Assembly: GCF_030247185.1 (NCBI RefSeq)
Contig: NC_080572.1
Location: 183,114,866-183,178,865, forward strand
Origin: Malaya genurostris
Taxonomy: Eukaryota > Arthropoda > Insecta > Diptera > Culicidae
Direction of reading: 5' to 3'
Length of the DNA stretch: 64,000 nt
Below, in pieces: positions 1 through 12,597 of this stretch; within the stretch, counting starts at the first letter, position 1, and every line of letters starts with the position of its first letter. The notes beneath the pieces were generated by a model. That model made no database searches. It worked only from the letters and a program-made list of their open reading frames with translations, and had not been told where the DNA came from. A program made the position numbers and the translations under genes.

Positions 1-414
1 AATGATTTCGTGCTTCATCATTCCGGTCAAGATAGAGATCAGGTATCAAAGATGTGTCATGTAATATTATGCTTTTTAAAAAAATATTAATTATCAATTG
101 AAGAATCCAATCAGAGTCACCACGAGATAGCGTTATGGTGATTCTCTTGAAATAGTAAAATTTTGGCCGAATTTTTCAATATGCTTGAGTTTGAACGAAA
201 TGAAGAAGTAAACGTACAGAAAAGTCAGGACAGGTTTTGAACACTTACAGCTCAGTCAATTTTATTTCGATTTGTAATATTTTTCTTATTTTACCGATTG
301 GAAATATTTCTACGAATCGATTTAAATGGATTAAGTCACGAATTTTCATGTAAATACGATTGAAAATGTTATCAATCGCAAGCGCTGTCTTGTTTTACCT
401 GCTAAACATTTTCA

Positions 415-660
415 TTACGACCACAGTGCAAATGACAGATTCTCTTCGTTTACTTTCGTTTTCAATTATTGCGGAATACTCCTGAATTTTTCGATAGTCT
501 CTCCAAAGTAGATTTGAAGATGATAGTTTTAGTCATTATTCTTAGCAAATAGTTAGAGAGAATGATTGCTAAGAGTACCGTAATAATCGAACGAGACAGT
601 ATACAAAGATAATCCATCGTTTGTCCCTTAATCCTAAATCTACACACTCAAAACTATTTC
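415..660. repeat. Relic of a TIR MITE family (copy 1)
   Basis: The segment starts with CAGATTCTCTTCGTTTACTT and ends with CGTAATAATCGAACGAGA, which resembles the inverted arms of the better preserved copy at 48779-48997 and of the copy at 8610-8995 that carries the AT microsatellite. Terminal bases and a target duplication are not recognisable here, so this is a decayed copy. No coding capacity. Confidence 0.4.
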
Positions 661-769
661 TCAAGCTCGATTAAATAAAATGCCGATACAGATTGGCAAC
701 GCACAATTTTGCTGATTGCTCAATAGTTAATATCATGTTTTCCGAAATTCGTTTACTAGAATTACTGAT

Positions 770-1415
770 ATTTCGGCAAAGTGCATCTTTTTGCCAAGAT
801 TTGGCAAAATCGTGCACTGAAATCATCGGTTATTAACAATCATCCCGGAATCAGCAATTGCGTTTGCCGAATTTTTGAAATACCTATTAGCTTTAGCCAA
901 AATTCGGCAAGACAAATGTCATTTACGTTTTATATTTTTGATTGGTACTACGCAGTTATTTTCTGACGAAATATTTCAGAGAAAATATATGGAATTAGTC
1001 CAAAAGGGAGACCTGAGAATCCAACATATTTGACAACAGTCTGAATTGCATATTTTACAATTATACGTCCTCGAAACATAAGTAATGCAATGTATGTTTT
1101 GTGTATGTTTATAAGCAAATAAAATAAAATTTTAATACCCAACTGAACGTTTACAATTAAAAACACGAGGTCTTTCACTTTTAATTGCTGAAGGCTCAGT
1201 AACTCATAAATTTCACTTCGTCTCTTTCGCCAAACAGTCAGTGAAGGTTATGCCGAACAGACCGTGAACTTTTTCCTGACAATCTCGGTAATAACTGTCG
1301 TTTGTCAAATTTGATATTGCCGAGACTCCGCAAATTTATCTTTTGCCGAGATGATTACCGAGTACTCGGCGGTGCAAATCTCGGCAACTATTTTGCCGAG
1401 ATTCAGCGTAAAAAA
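770..1415. repeat. Region of dispersed TGCCGA/TCGGCA inverted motifs
   Basis: The motif TTGCCGA or its complement TCGGCAA recurs many times in both orientations (for example near 772, 870, 905, 1317, 1345, 1376 and 1395). This is the pattern of remnants of a palindromic MITE. Open frames of 61-76 codons across it look like chance and have no recognisable domain. Apart from this and the MITE relic just before it, I see no feature from 1 to 2400. Confidence 0.35.
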
Positions 1416-2408
1416 AATAGTGAGTATACAGAATTATATGGTTTAAATTCTAATTCATATTATTATGGAATCAAATTTAAAAATTGTTTTAAATCAAAGC
1501 TGTAAATTGGCCCACATTTTTGTCAACCAATTTCGAATAATATATTATTTCAAAATTGAAAGTGTTTGATTTCTTTTAGAAAATTGGTTATTTACCATCA
1601 TTTTTATTTATTTATTTTTTTATATCATTTATTCTAACCCGGCGTTAATCTTTTTGGACGTTCACCGGTGTGGGCATCATATTTAATGATGTCCCAGTCG
1701 AAATTGAGGGTGTTGAGTTCTATTGGCACATTGTCGCAAAACTGAAATGTAGAGGCGCTGTTTGTTGCACTTTCAGCAAGAGCTGTCAAATCGGTAGGAA
1801 AATATTTAATTACTTCACCTTTTCAACGATTTCTTATAAAACCGGGCAAATTCATCTGAAAAATCATAGTAGCAGTTGAAAAAAATGTTTTTACTCTGAG
1901 GTGGTAATGTTGATCTTAATTCATTGTGCGAAAACTAACGTTTATTAAGACTGGAGCATTATACTTGGTTTGATACCATTTTTCAAATGTCTGGAAATAA
2001 CAAATAAAGTATCCGATATAAATAGTACTCGATTGATAAGTATTCTAGTTCTGGAGAAATCATTATTACATTAGTTTCTGTTAAAAAAAATGCTGGTCTG
2101 AAAAAATCTAACCTTACCCAATTTCACACATTTCATGTTTGATCGTAGTTTACAGTAAAGCAAGGAGTAGTAATCACTTTGAAATTAATTTTCTTCTACT
2201 CCGAGTGTATTTGTATTGCTGATATCTATTTGTACTATTGAATAAACGATAAAAATGTTGCAAATCACTACTGCCGATATGAAAATTTTCGAAAGAATCC
2301 TCCTTTTCTTGGTTACATTTTTCATTGGCTGGTGTCGCTACCGTTAATTCAGTTTCGCGGCAATGTGCCAATTCTTTTACAATCCAATTTAGTTAGAATC
2401 AACATAAT

Positions 2409-2588
2409 CACCCCGATTCTGAATTTCGTTCGAATCGGATTGTTTCGATCGAATACGAAATTTTGCATTCTACAGCTCGATCGAGTTCAAGTTTTCCATA
2501 CAAAAGCATCACTCGATCGAATTACAGAATGCAAATTTTTACATTCGATTGAAGTAATCCGATTCGATCGAAATACCGAATAGGGGTA
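2409..2588. mobile_element. 180-bp TIR MITE with 3-bp AAT target duplication
   Basis: The element begins CACCCCGATTC and ends GAATAGGGGTA, so the ends are imperfect inverted repeats, and AAT flanks it on both sides (2406-2408 and 2589-2591). The interior is rich in TCGATCGA-type palindromes. The same ends and the same AAT flank define the larger copy at 31960-37549, which supports the boundaries. It is non-coding and presumably mobilised in trans by an unknown transposase. Confidence 0.65.
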
Positions 2589-2591
2589 AAT

Positions 2592-4159
2592 GTATAATCC
2601 AAATTTTTGGTTTCTAATTAACACCGAAAAATCTCGATCAAACTCAAAAGTTACTTGTCAAACCGAAACAATATACAAATAGAATAAATTTTAACGTACT
2701 TAGTGAACCGACATTTCAAATCTCTCCACATTCGAATGCAGCTGTATTTGTTCCGAGAGGGCATTCCATTAAAATTCATTGCGAAAAGCTCGACGACTGA
2801 CGAGAATCACATATAGCTATTCTTTTTCTTTTATGTAGAACAACTTCAATTTTTCGATACGCAACCTTCGGGTGCTTGAGGAAACCGGGAACCGACATAA
2901 CCAACCAAAGTGATTGTGCATCTTTTCAGGATTGCACATCGCAGTCCCATTGATAATTGTTGACCTGTCATCGAATGCAGGGAACACTATTTTGATAGAT
3001 CAATCCAGAACATTAACCAAATAGCAAATGTCAAACACGATTGGGAAACTCCAACAAAACATGTGTAGCATAGTGATAGAAACGTAAATAGTAATTTTAA
3101 AAAGAATGGTACATTACTCAGTTGTGGCGCCTCCTGGTGACTCGCTGCCTCCGTCAGCTACGACAGCTTATTTTGACCGGCCTCGTCCTTCCTTATTGAC
3201 ACCAGCTTTATAACCGTTGTTAAAATCCTCCTTCTAGCAGCAGCAGCAGCAGCATCAGCGGTAGTAGAATATCTGGCAAAGTGCGCTTGTTTGTCTGAAT
3301 CTGAGATTTGTTTTGTCCTGGAAAAATGTGCACTTCAACGTGAATTTTTCTTCGAATTCTTGCGGAACTTACACAGTATATAATTACTTTTTTTGCTTGT
3401 ATATTTTTGCATCTTTCAGACTATTCTGTTCTGTTACAAAGACCTGAAATAAGTTTGCCTTGGTTTTGCAAACCAACGAGCGATTTTTGCACAATTCGCA
3501 AACATTCTGATTCCATGTAGCTTCGTACATTTGTTAGACCTTGGTTTGTATATGATCCTTGGAGAAACCGACGAAACACTTCCTTTTCTTTAACATTAGA
3601 TAAACATTTCAAATTTCCCCATTCGACTATTGTCATTCCCACGAACAATCAGGTAGGTGACTATATGAGATATTTACGAGTAAGTAAAACGCTTATGTAA
3701 CACAAAGAAACGGAGTGTCTGTATTGGAAAAGGTGCCGCCTTGTATGAAAAATAAATTAGAATAGGATGGACTTAAATCAAGTCAAGATTCCACCGAAGA
3801 GTTTGGCTATTGTAACATGGAAAGTTTGCAAACATCTTTCCAATATTACATAATTTCGGCAATCCAATCCATATAGACATTTTCAGATTCATCGATTCTT
3901 CGTAACCCCTCGATGCGAAAGAATTTTTGCACCCTTTTTGGAAAAACAACTATTTTCCTCTTAAAACTAAATATTTGCGCGAAATGCATTTTCTCACTGT
4001 TTGAGGGAAAGGAGTCGGATGTTTTACACCCGCTGGAAGACAAAAAAAAATATCAAAATTACCTTATTCAGGATACTCAAGAAAATTTTCCACAGGCACC
4101 TAGACACACTGCGTTCACGAATATGACTTGGGTGAGGTAAAATGGCTGCTCGTCATGTT
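2592..4159. other. Intergenic stretch, no gene recognised
   Basis: AT-rich with short unsupported frames. The only composition feature is a short CAG run (about 3238-3256) next to a locally GC-richer patch at 3120-3230; no splice-flanked frame there is convincing. No RNA gene was recognised. Confidence 0.4.
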
Positions 4160-4167
4160 CTTCCAAC

Positions 4168-5438
4168 CAGAGATGCCAGATATTTTCATAGAAAATCTGT
4201 ATTACTCTAAATGAAAAATCTGTATTTATCTGTATTCGCTATAAAACCGACATTTTCAAATGAAAATGTGTTGAGGTAATGTTTTTCCAACATTTTATTG
4301 TTTTATGATGAGAAATTGAAGGAGCGTTCAATATTTATATCTCATTCTACAACGACGAAATGAAATGTTTTCAAATTTTCAACAATCAGAATCAATAAAA
4401 CAGTTTCATTTTCAAATACATTCAAAATGTTGACTTGGTTAGTTGATGTGGGATCTCAGTGTTCAACTTCAAATACTAACAACATTTTAAGATGTTCAAT
4501 ACCAATTAAGAATCATTTATATCGTCACTAGTAGCAAATGTGGCCTTCACACGAGGCCATACTATTGTCAATACAAGGAGTATTGATAATACTATTGACC
4601 GTGTAGTGGAAACTAATATCGGATTGTTGAAAATATTGTCAAAAAATCAAAACTCAAAGCTCATCAATCCAACAATATTTTCTCTCCAGAGTGGAAACTG
4701 TTTGATGTGTGCTATGAACTCTTTTCTGAAGATTTCAGTATTCGGTACAATATTTAAAGCTCCAAACTCTAGATTTTTTCGAAAAATGCGAACAGAAATT
4801 ACCAATCCAGTTGGATTGACGGTATTCCCGTAAAAAAATAAACCATTGATTTTACATCATAAACAATTGATTCACAATTAAATCTATTGGTTACAATACA
4901 TTTTATTGTATCTTGACAAGATAGTTGTCATTTCCAACCATTCAATGTATTGTTTCGACGATTCTACAATTGAACAATTCAAACAATATGCAAACTGTAC
5001 ATTTGATTGTTTTCCAAGAAAACATGTATGAGAAAATTTTATGATTTGAATTGTTACGATTCTTAACAACCTATACATTCCATTGTAAAAAGCATGTTCA
5101 CAATTAATTGAATAGTGTATAACAATACATTTAAATATTTTTCAATGGTCAAAGCAAAATTGTGGATGGTTTTGTAACAGCAAATCGTATTGTTTTTCTA
5201 CAATATTTTTTATTCGGGTTGACAATACTTTGGATTGACAATAATATTGTCACGTATAAGGGCCGCAAAGAGAGCTCAGTCGAAAAAAATTAATTTGTTC
5301 TTTCCAATTTTTTGTGAAATCTGTATTAATCTGTATTGAGTTAAGGAAATCTGTACAAAATCTGTATTCTGTATGAAATCTGTATGCGCATATAAAAATC
5401 TGTATAATACAGATAAATCTGTATAAATGGCATCTCTG
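4168..5438. mobile_element. Non-autonomous hAT-type element, 1.27 kb
   Basis: The left end is CAGAGATGCCAG and the right end is TGGCATCTCTG, matching inverted termini. The 8-bp sequence CTTCCAAC sits immediately outside both ends (4160-4167 and 5439-5446), an exact target-site duplication of the length typical of hAT transposons. Sub-terminal arms carry repeated AATCTGTAT motifs on both sides. A second pair of inverted arms (about 4549-4600 and 5212-5257, motif TATTGTCAAT) suggests another MITE nested inside. No transposase frame is present. Confidence 0.8.
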
Positions 5439-5526
5439 CTTCCAACAAATGAAGCAAAGGTTGCCAAACTTTATGTTAAGAACAAAAGTTGAGTTCTTAA
5501 AACGAGAAACAATCCATGTCACCAAT

Positions 5527-6176
5527 GAATTGAAGAATCCAACCAACTCTTTTGCGATCGCTGCGCTGCCCGAGTGGCGAGCTTTGAACTAAGCGATGGT
5601 GATAATTTTCAGATTTTGCTTGAAGATTCGAACGAAATGCAGGATTTTTATTTTTTTCTTATGAATCGAACACTAACATACAAAAACGTGTGAAAATTTG
5701 GTAAAAAATCGATCATTTATGATTTATTAACTTTCCGTGGTATGTTTGATTGATATTTATGGCGAAATCGCAACATAAAATACCAAATTCGATGAAGTGA
5801 GGTTTGGTACTGTGTTCATATCTGGGATATTCTTTGTTTTTTGGGTTGGATTTTGAGATTAATTGATAAATTATGATCAAAAGTTTTATGACTAGTCCAT
5901 TTACTCATGTTCTATCATCTAAATCAAATCTGTATGTGAACTGAAAATTTCAAATTTCATCCGAGATTGTCAAGAGTGTAGGACAATTTGAAATCATATG
6001 TTCGATGACAACACGTGAATAATCGTTTTTCTTACCCATACTTGTAAGGTTTTGCCATCTGCATTCTCAAGTAAATTGAAAAATTCGTCAAAAATTTTTC
6101 TAAATACATGGGATATGTCAAAACAATCACCATAACGCTATATCGTCGTGACCACGCTGATTGGATTGTTCAATAA
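5527..6176. repeat. Probable TIR element about 650 bp
   Basis: ATTGAAGAATCCAACCA at the left resembles the reverse complement of the right end, ATTGAACAATCCAATCA. The right arm is also similar, in inverted orientation, to bases 92-210 of the window (shared GATAGCGTTATGGTGATT), so the family is dispersed. Boundaries are approximate and no target duplication was identified. No coding region. Confidence 0.4.
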
Positions 6177-6861
6177 CCACTTCGAAGAGAAACGGTAGGG
6201 GGGCCATAGCAATTGAGTATTAATTTAACATCAGACGAAAGAGAAAACTTTTTCATTCTATTACTGTTGACTAGACTGGCTCAGCTTTAGTTAAAAAAAC
6301 GTGACAGTTACGTTTAAGTTCGTTATTAAAATAGGTAACAATAATAATGAAAAACTATACTCTTGAAAGTTTGGTCGATCGAATTCTATTATGTAGCACA
6401 AAAACGAAACATAGCAATTGAGCAATTCCCTCTTCGTCACATGATTCTGTAATATACAGAAAGTAATGAATTGTAACAATCTCAATGTGATTATTAATCG
6501 TGAAAAATATTAGACGTACTGAACATCAAATGCAATAATGTTCTGTTTTCAAGAAATATTGCAGATAAATTACACGTTATTACATCGAAACAACGTATTG
6601 AGTAGATTACATCAGCTTGACTGAATACTTCGACGATTCTGGTAGGAAATTATGCATCTTTTCGTGTAATATTACAACCTTTAGAACGACACCAACACAT
6701 TTGCTATATTACATCAAAATGGCTATACATTTATTTTAATCATTTACTAAATTGGCAACTCTTTTACTACCGCAGAAAGAAGGTAACATGTAGAAGAAGT
6801 TTCTCGACCGCTGTGTTGTGACAGCAATGTCATTAATATTTCACTGATGTCGATAAAGCAG
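6177..6861. other. Upstream region of the sulfhydryl oxidase gene
   Basis: AT-rich sequence without a recognisable gene. It may hold the promoter of the gene starting at 6986, but no TATA box or initiator is clear enough to call. Confidence 0.3.
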
Positions 6862-6915
6862 AACAGTGAAATATCGAAATCACTTCGTTCGGTGAAATAT
6901 TTCACCAACACTGTT
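6862..6915. promoter_or_regulatory. Nested palindromes just upstream of the ALR start codon
   Basis: An inverted repeat AACAGTG...CACTGTT bounds the segment. Inside it lies a perfect 16-bp palindrome GGTGAAATATTTCACC (6891-6906) and an imperfect one starting AGTGAAATAT (6865). The block ends 70 bp before the ATG. It could be a regulatory site, an RNA hairpin in the leader, or a tiny MITE remnant; the sequence alone does not decide. Confidence 0.35.
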
Positions 6916-6985
6916 TAAATTACATCACTCAAAACAAATGGTGCACAGTTGTATATAAATTGTTTTAGTAATATAAAATTCCTGA

Positions 6986-7579
6986 ATGCCAGCAGCAGAA
7001 TCATCGCAACCGACCGGTAAAGAACCGGTACCTTGCCGAACATGTGTGGATTTTAAATCGTGGTCAAAGCAACAGCGGAAAGCTCTATCTACCAATGCAA
7101 GTAACAACAAACCGTCAGAGGTAGCAGTATCTAATGTCGGAGATAATTCCAAACCGACGGATTCCCCTCCTAGTGGTCCTCCTGCACACTGTCCCTTGGA
7201 TAAAGAGCGCCTAGGGCAACACACATGGGGTTTGTTACACACGATGGCAGCCTACTTTCCTGATAGCCCTACCAACGAAGAGCAAAACAACGTCCGGCGT
7301 TTTTTTGATTCGTTTGCAAAGGTTTACCCGTGTGAATACTGTGCGAAGGATTTTCAAAATGAGTATGTATAAAACGCAGTATAAGTACTGTTCACTAATG
7401 TTATACTATTTTATAGACTGAAAAAGTCGCCACCAGAAACAAACTCGCAGCATTTACTATCACAGTGGCTTTGTCGTATGCACAACAAGGTCAATGCAAA
7501 GCTGGGGAAGCCAGAGTTCGATTGTTCTAAGGTAAACGAGCGTTGGAGAGATGGTCCCAATGACGGCTCCTGTGATTAG
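6986..7579 (+). CDS. Alr: FAD-linked sulfhydryl oxidase, ALR/GFER/Erv1 family
   Basis: Model: join(6986..7362, 7417..7579), 179 aa, one 54-bp intron (donor GTATGT, acceptor TTATAG). ALR enzymes reoxidise Mia40/CHCHD4 in the mitochondrial intermembrane space, passing electrons via FAD to cytochrome c or oxygen. Visible family signs are an N-terminal CRTC shuttle pair (C17, C20) followed by DFKSW, an FAD-contact segment GQHTWGLLHTMAAYFPD (about 77-93), the active-site motif YPCEYC (C116, C119), LSQWLC and HNKVNAKLGKP in exon 2, and the C-terminal CSKVNERWRDG...GSCD disulfide pair. The length fits the long metazoan form. The start is the first ATG; a TGA lies in frame directly before it. No signal peptide is seen, as expected for this family. 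Gene symbol by family only. Confidence 0.95.
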
Positions 7580-8609
7580 ATGGTGCCCCTGAATGCCCCA
7601 TGAATTAATTTTTAAACTTATTTGTAATGAATATGCAATATAGCATTAATTATTATTACTTTCAATCGAGTCTCTGCGGTTTTCATTACATAATTGAATT
7701 CGCATGTCAATTTTCCAATCTATTTTCCCATTAGATACTGATCATATTTAAAACTAGCTCAAGGTAGCTCTACGTCTTAACAAAGACTAAAACACCAATC
7801 GTTAATAATTAGTGCTAATCTAATACCGTTTTCCTTTTCGAACCTACTTCGAGTAAAACGAACACGTGGTACGCGGTCTTAACAACTCATAAAAAAAGAA
7901 AAAATAAACCCGCGTGAATCGTTGTGCGACTCGAGAAAATTTTCAGAGCGAAACTACGCGATTAGAGTCTAGAGCGACCCCAGGTTGCTAAAACAAACAT
8001 TTCAAAAGTTGTTTGGGCGACTCTGGGTCAGCTCTCGGGCTGCTCTGATCAATAAACGAAAACGGTGTAAGATAAATTAAATACTTTCACCCCCGGTGAA
8101 CGACCAAAAGGTTAAAGCCGGGGTAAAATAAATGAGATTAATAATAATCAAATACTTTCAATTATCATCCTCAAGAATGTTGCCAATTTGAACCTCTCGT
8201 GAAGCTGGAATTTTTTCAGAAAAGGATAATTTTAGGACTAATTACTTCTTTGGTTAAGTGTAATTAATAATTAGCAGACCCTGTCAGCTTGGAGCGAAAT
8301 CAATCTTCAGTTCAGCAACGCCATCGCACGGTGTCACATTCAACATATCATGTCAATTGTATGGGCGCGCAGTGCTGCTATTTTGGCGCGCACGAATTTG
8401 ACATTCCTCTTCCCTACTTCTGTGTACGAGATTCGATGCGAACTCGCCTGAGGACGCCATGCTCGCAAAAAATGTTGTTGCCAATGATTTGTTCGGGAAA
8501 TGTGAGAGCTGGATATCTTGTTAATATGATGTCTTTGTAATTAGGCAATTTCTATATCCATTTTAATGTTCGATCGAAACATTTCTCGATTAACGTTAGA
8601 AAAAGTCCC
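7580..8609. other. Intergenic, downstream of the ALR gene
   Basis: No gene recognised. An AATAAA near 7902 is 320 bp beyond the stop and could be a polyadenylation signal, but this is weak. The sequence at 8090-8140 (CCGGTGAACGACCAAAAGG) matches, inverted, part of 1630-1670, so a degenerate dispersed repeat is present. Confidence 0.3.
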
Positions 8610-8995
<386 letters not shown>

Positions 8996-8999
8996 AGAA

Positions 9000-11900
9000 C
9001 ATTTTCTCGTGTTTGTCTTCATTTATTGACATAAAACTTGATTTAAAAAAAACTAAAACGAGAATTTATATGCCACGGATAGGTTCCATTTCCCATTTTT
9101 TTTTCACTAAATTTCTGTTTGTTTTTTTTTTTGTCGTGAATACGACTTACTTTAGTATGGGGCGCCTTTCCAAAATTCACCCTGTACAAGAATGGGCAGA
9201 ACTTTATCTCGAATATCTCTTGATGTACTTAACCCAGCGACATAATTTTTTCTACAAGCTATCGGAAATGTGATCAGGAATGTGTAATTGAATTTTCAAC
9301 AGCGTGAGAAAACCATAAATAATTGAAAAACAAAGTTTTCTAAAACTTTTGGAAATAATGAGGAAAATTCATCACGCTTACTAGCCCTTTTTGGCATACG
9401 GACGGCGGTTTTGAGGTAGTCAAGAAAATATCAGTTCCTATTATCTTCTGGATGAGTATATTGTCGCTGCAGTTGAAGTCTGGAAAACGCAACCAGCGAT
9501 AATTGTTTTTATCACATTCATTGGCTAATCCATAACGTCGCTATTAGTGCGCATACTAGTGCATCACTAACGAATAAAGCACGGTATTTGCGACATCATA
9601 TCACGCGTTTTTTTTATTCGAACCAATATATCCCACGTCGCACGTGATAATAATGATTGTCACTGGAAGTATTTTCCAGATTTCAACTGCAACCAGATTA
9701 AAAGGTAAACTTTGATTGAAATTCGTTCATAGTGCTGGGTGTCGAAGTGAGGTTCTCCCACCATCATCAGTAAGAACAAACCAAGTATAAAGCCTCAAAC
9801 GTTTAGGTCGTGCTTTCATTTGGATTTCGGTCGTCAGGTGGAACAGTCGGCAATAAAAGTAGACCTTTTGCGTGGTAATGCTAGGTCGTGCTTTTATTTG
9901 GCCTAAATGCTTAGGTCGTGCTTTTATTTGGACTTCCATCGTCGGGAGGAAAATTTATTTTCAGAATTATGTTTCAGAAACTCCGTTCCAGAATACAGGT
10001 TTAGAATTCAAAACCTGCATGTTGGAACTGGATTCTGGAACTGAGTTCAGTTTCGAAACTAGTTCAAAAACTAAATTGCAATTGAATTCTGAGCCTATTC
10101 TAAATTCTGAATTTATTTCTTGGACTCAGGTCCAGTTCCTAATTCATGAATTCTTCAAATCGGTTCTTTTTAGAACCATTAACATATTCCCAAAGAACTA
10201 TACGAAATTTTACTTTACTGTATACTATATACGGTCCTTTTTTCAACCAGTTGGAGTTCGCAGTTGTAGGAACTATCTATTAATTTGCTGTATAAAATGC
10301 ATAGCACCGGCTCAGTTTAGGTGCATCGTTTCAAATTCTAGTAGTGAAAAAGGGGAAAACTGGCATAATTAATACAAGTGATCAACTAATTGATATTCGA
10401 AAGTAAGAAGAACACGTTTCAGTTATATTCGTATTCACGACATCCAGTTATGTCTGTGACATTACACATTACATGGTCATTTAGCATAAGGTACTAAAAA
10501 TCGTAAATAAAATCTCATTTTTTTAAAACCATTAAATCATTTTTTTGAAATGGAATACTCCACATATGTTTCAAAATGACATGATCTTTAAGCTGATTTT
10601 AGAATATCCTGAAATCTAAAAATTCCTGTTGAAGGAGATTTAACATAGTTTTATAGTAAGTCCGATCGTCAAAATCTAATTCGTGATGATCGTTTTCCTC
10701 TGTACTAGTTTTATAGTCTTATGTGTTTGTGATGAACCATAGCCCAGCACTCTCCACTGCTGCCACCTCATTATATTATGAATTTATTAGATGAAGAATG
10801 TTTCGCGAAGAATGGAATCCAACGATCATCGCAGTGACGCTATTCGAACCAATTCGAAGAGTGAAGTAATTGAACGAATGACAAACGAATGTATAAAACG
10901 AACATGCACGATGTATACCAGCAACGAAGAATGTGTCAGTAGATTCGGGTTCTCTACGATTATTACTAATTCATTTTTACCCTTCTCTCTTTCGTGCAGT
11001 AAATAGTTTAACCAAATACAAATTATAATACGGAGTACTCCGACAAATTTTCAAGGACACATTTTACATCGTGCGGTACATTGTCATGATACACTGTCAG
11101 AGTGACAATGTACTTTAACGAATTTCCTATAAAACTAGCAACACTGTAGGGTAAGAACAAGTTCACTATAGTTACTGTTTATTATAGTGAAAAATATGTA
11201 AACACAAGCGAGGTCAGAAGAACTATGGCATATTGCCTTTCGCTAAAATTTTTATACTTGTTGAAAATGTTCTTCATCTCTGTTTCGTATCTAGAATACT
11301 TTTGCAAAATTTATTTTATTGGTATATGCTTCAAATCTCTATAACGGTATGTACGATCAGGATAATGCAATGTGGTTTAATCACATTAGATTACTTTAAA
11401 ACAATTTGCGTATCGTCAGGTTTTGTAATTTTAGTATTTTTCTGCACGTTAACGGGAACTAGTTTATTTCCCGATACGCTCATTCTTCTGGCCTCGGTTT
11501 ATTAGCCGGCGATATTTAGACTGATTGTTGCTGTTTAATACAGCAACGATAAACAAACAAGTTTTTTTTGCACCGTAGCAACTAGCATAAAGCGTTGCCA
11601 GAAACGATCTTCTTTCACATTTTCACACTATCGCAACGAAAGGGAGATATTTGCTAGGCTTACTTGTTCATGCTGTGAACCAAACATTGGCGATTCGTTT
11701 ATATGGGACTTAGGGGTATTATTATTTGTATTTGGTTTAACGGTGTTCGAGACGGGCATGAGTATAGACATTATATTCGCATCGAGGAAGGGTGAATGAA
11801 TTAGTTACACAAAGAATATGTGCAACATTGGGTAAGTCTTCTTTTTGCTTTAAAAATTCTATGGTCCACATGGCTGTAATATGATCGTATAGTGTTGTTT

Positions 11901-12597
11901 AGATGATTTTCGTGAAGTTTATAGTTTCAATGCCATATTTATGAAATAACGCTAAACACTGCTACAAGCTCGGCTACAAGTGTTTATTTAAACTAAAAAT
12001 GTTACTTGGAAGATTTCCAATAAAAAAATAACATGACATTATTTTGAAATTTGTTCTTAAAATTCACCCTAGAAATACCACAGATACAAGATTCGAACCC
12101 GTAATTTTTCCTATCCGGGGAAGTCGATTCGTCAAAAAAAAACTATGCTTCGAAAAGACCACACCGAAATCAGCCTACTGAAACCAAACTTTTGTACGTG
12201 TTCATATGGAACTCTCAGTTGGCATTGTCGGGTTACGGTTCGAGTTTTGCCCTTTGCGAATAACTGTCGAAATATTTCAGCTTTGACAGCAAAATACCGA
12301 GCTTCGCAAGACAACCTTTCACTGTGAACGTGATATGACCCTTGAATTGAACGTTTCCTACGTCAAACGGTCGATACAAATAGGAAAACAAAAATTGCAT
12401 CACAAGGCCAAAGCTTTAAAATATATCGTTTTTCGGTTGCTGCGATGGCTTTTAGAAAAGAATAGCAGCCGTTACAGGTGGACGCATATTGCACGAGAAA
12501 TAGAATATTGTCATCAATTCACTGCAATTTGTTTTCGTATTATTCGTAGTGATAGTTAAAAGTGTATTGTGTTTTAGTGGATTAATAAAGGCGAATA
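9000..12597. other. Intergenic region before the kinesin gene
   Basis: No gene recognised. Visible items are a 20-bp motif GGTCGTGCTTTTATTTGG repeated at about 9804, 9882 and 9912; a stretch at 9960-10160 enriched in degenerate GGAACT/GAATTCTGA words; and a hydrophobic 90-codon frame at 11233-11505 that I cannot support as a gene. The 12300-12597 part presumably contains the kinesin promoter and leader; a TGTGTTTTAG 26 bp before the ATG could be an acceptor for an upstream non-coding exon. Confidence 0.35.

Noticed and set aside
11233..11505. 90-codon hydrophobic frame, possibly a membrane protein
   Set aside because: AT-rich by-chance frame; no family motif, no splice context, no similarity I could recognise.
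12085..12125. B-box-like GGGTTCGAATCTTG on the minus strand, possible tRNA or SINE promoter
   Set aside because: No convincing A box or cloverleaf could be drawn around it.
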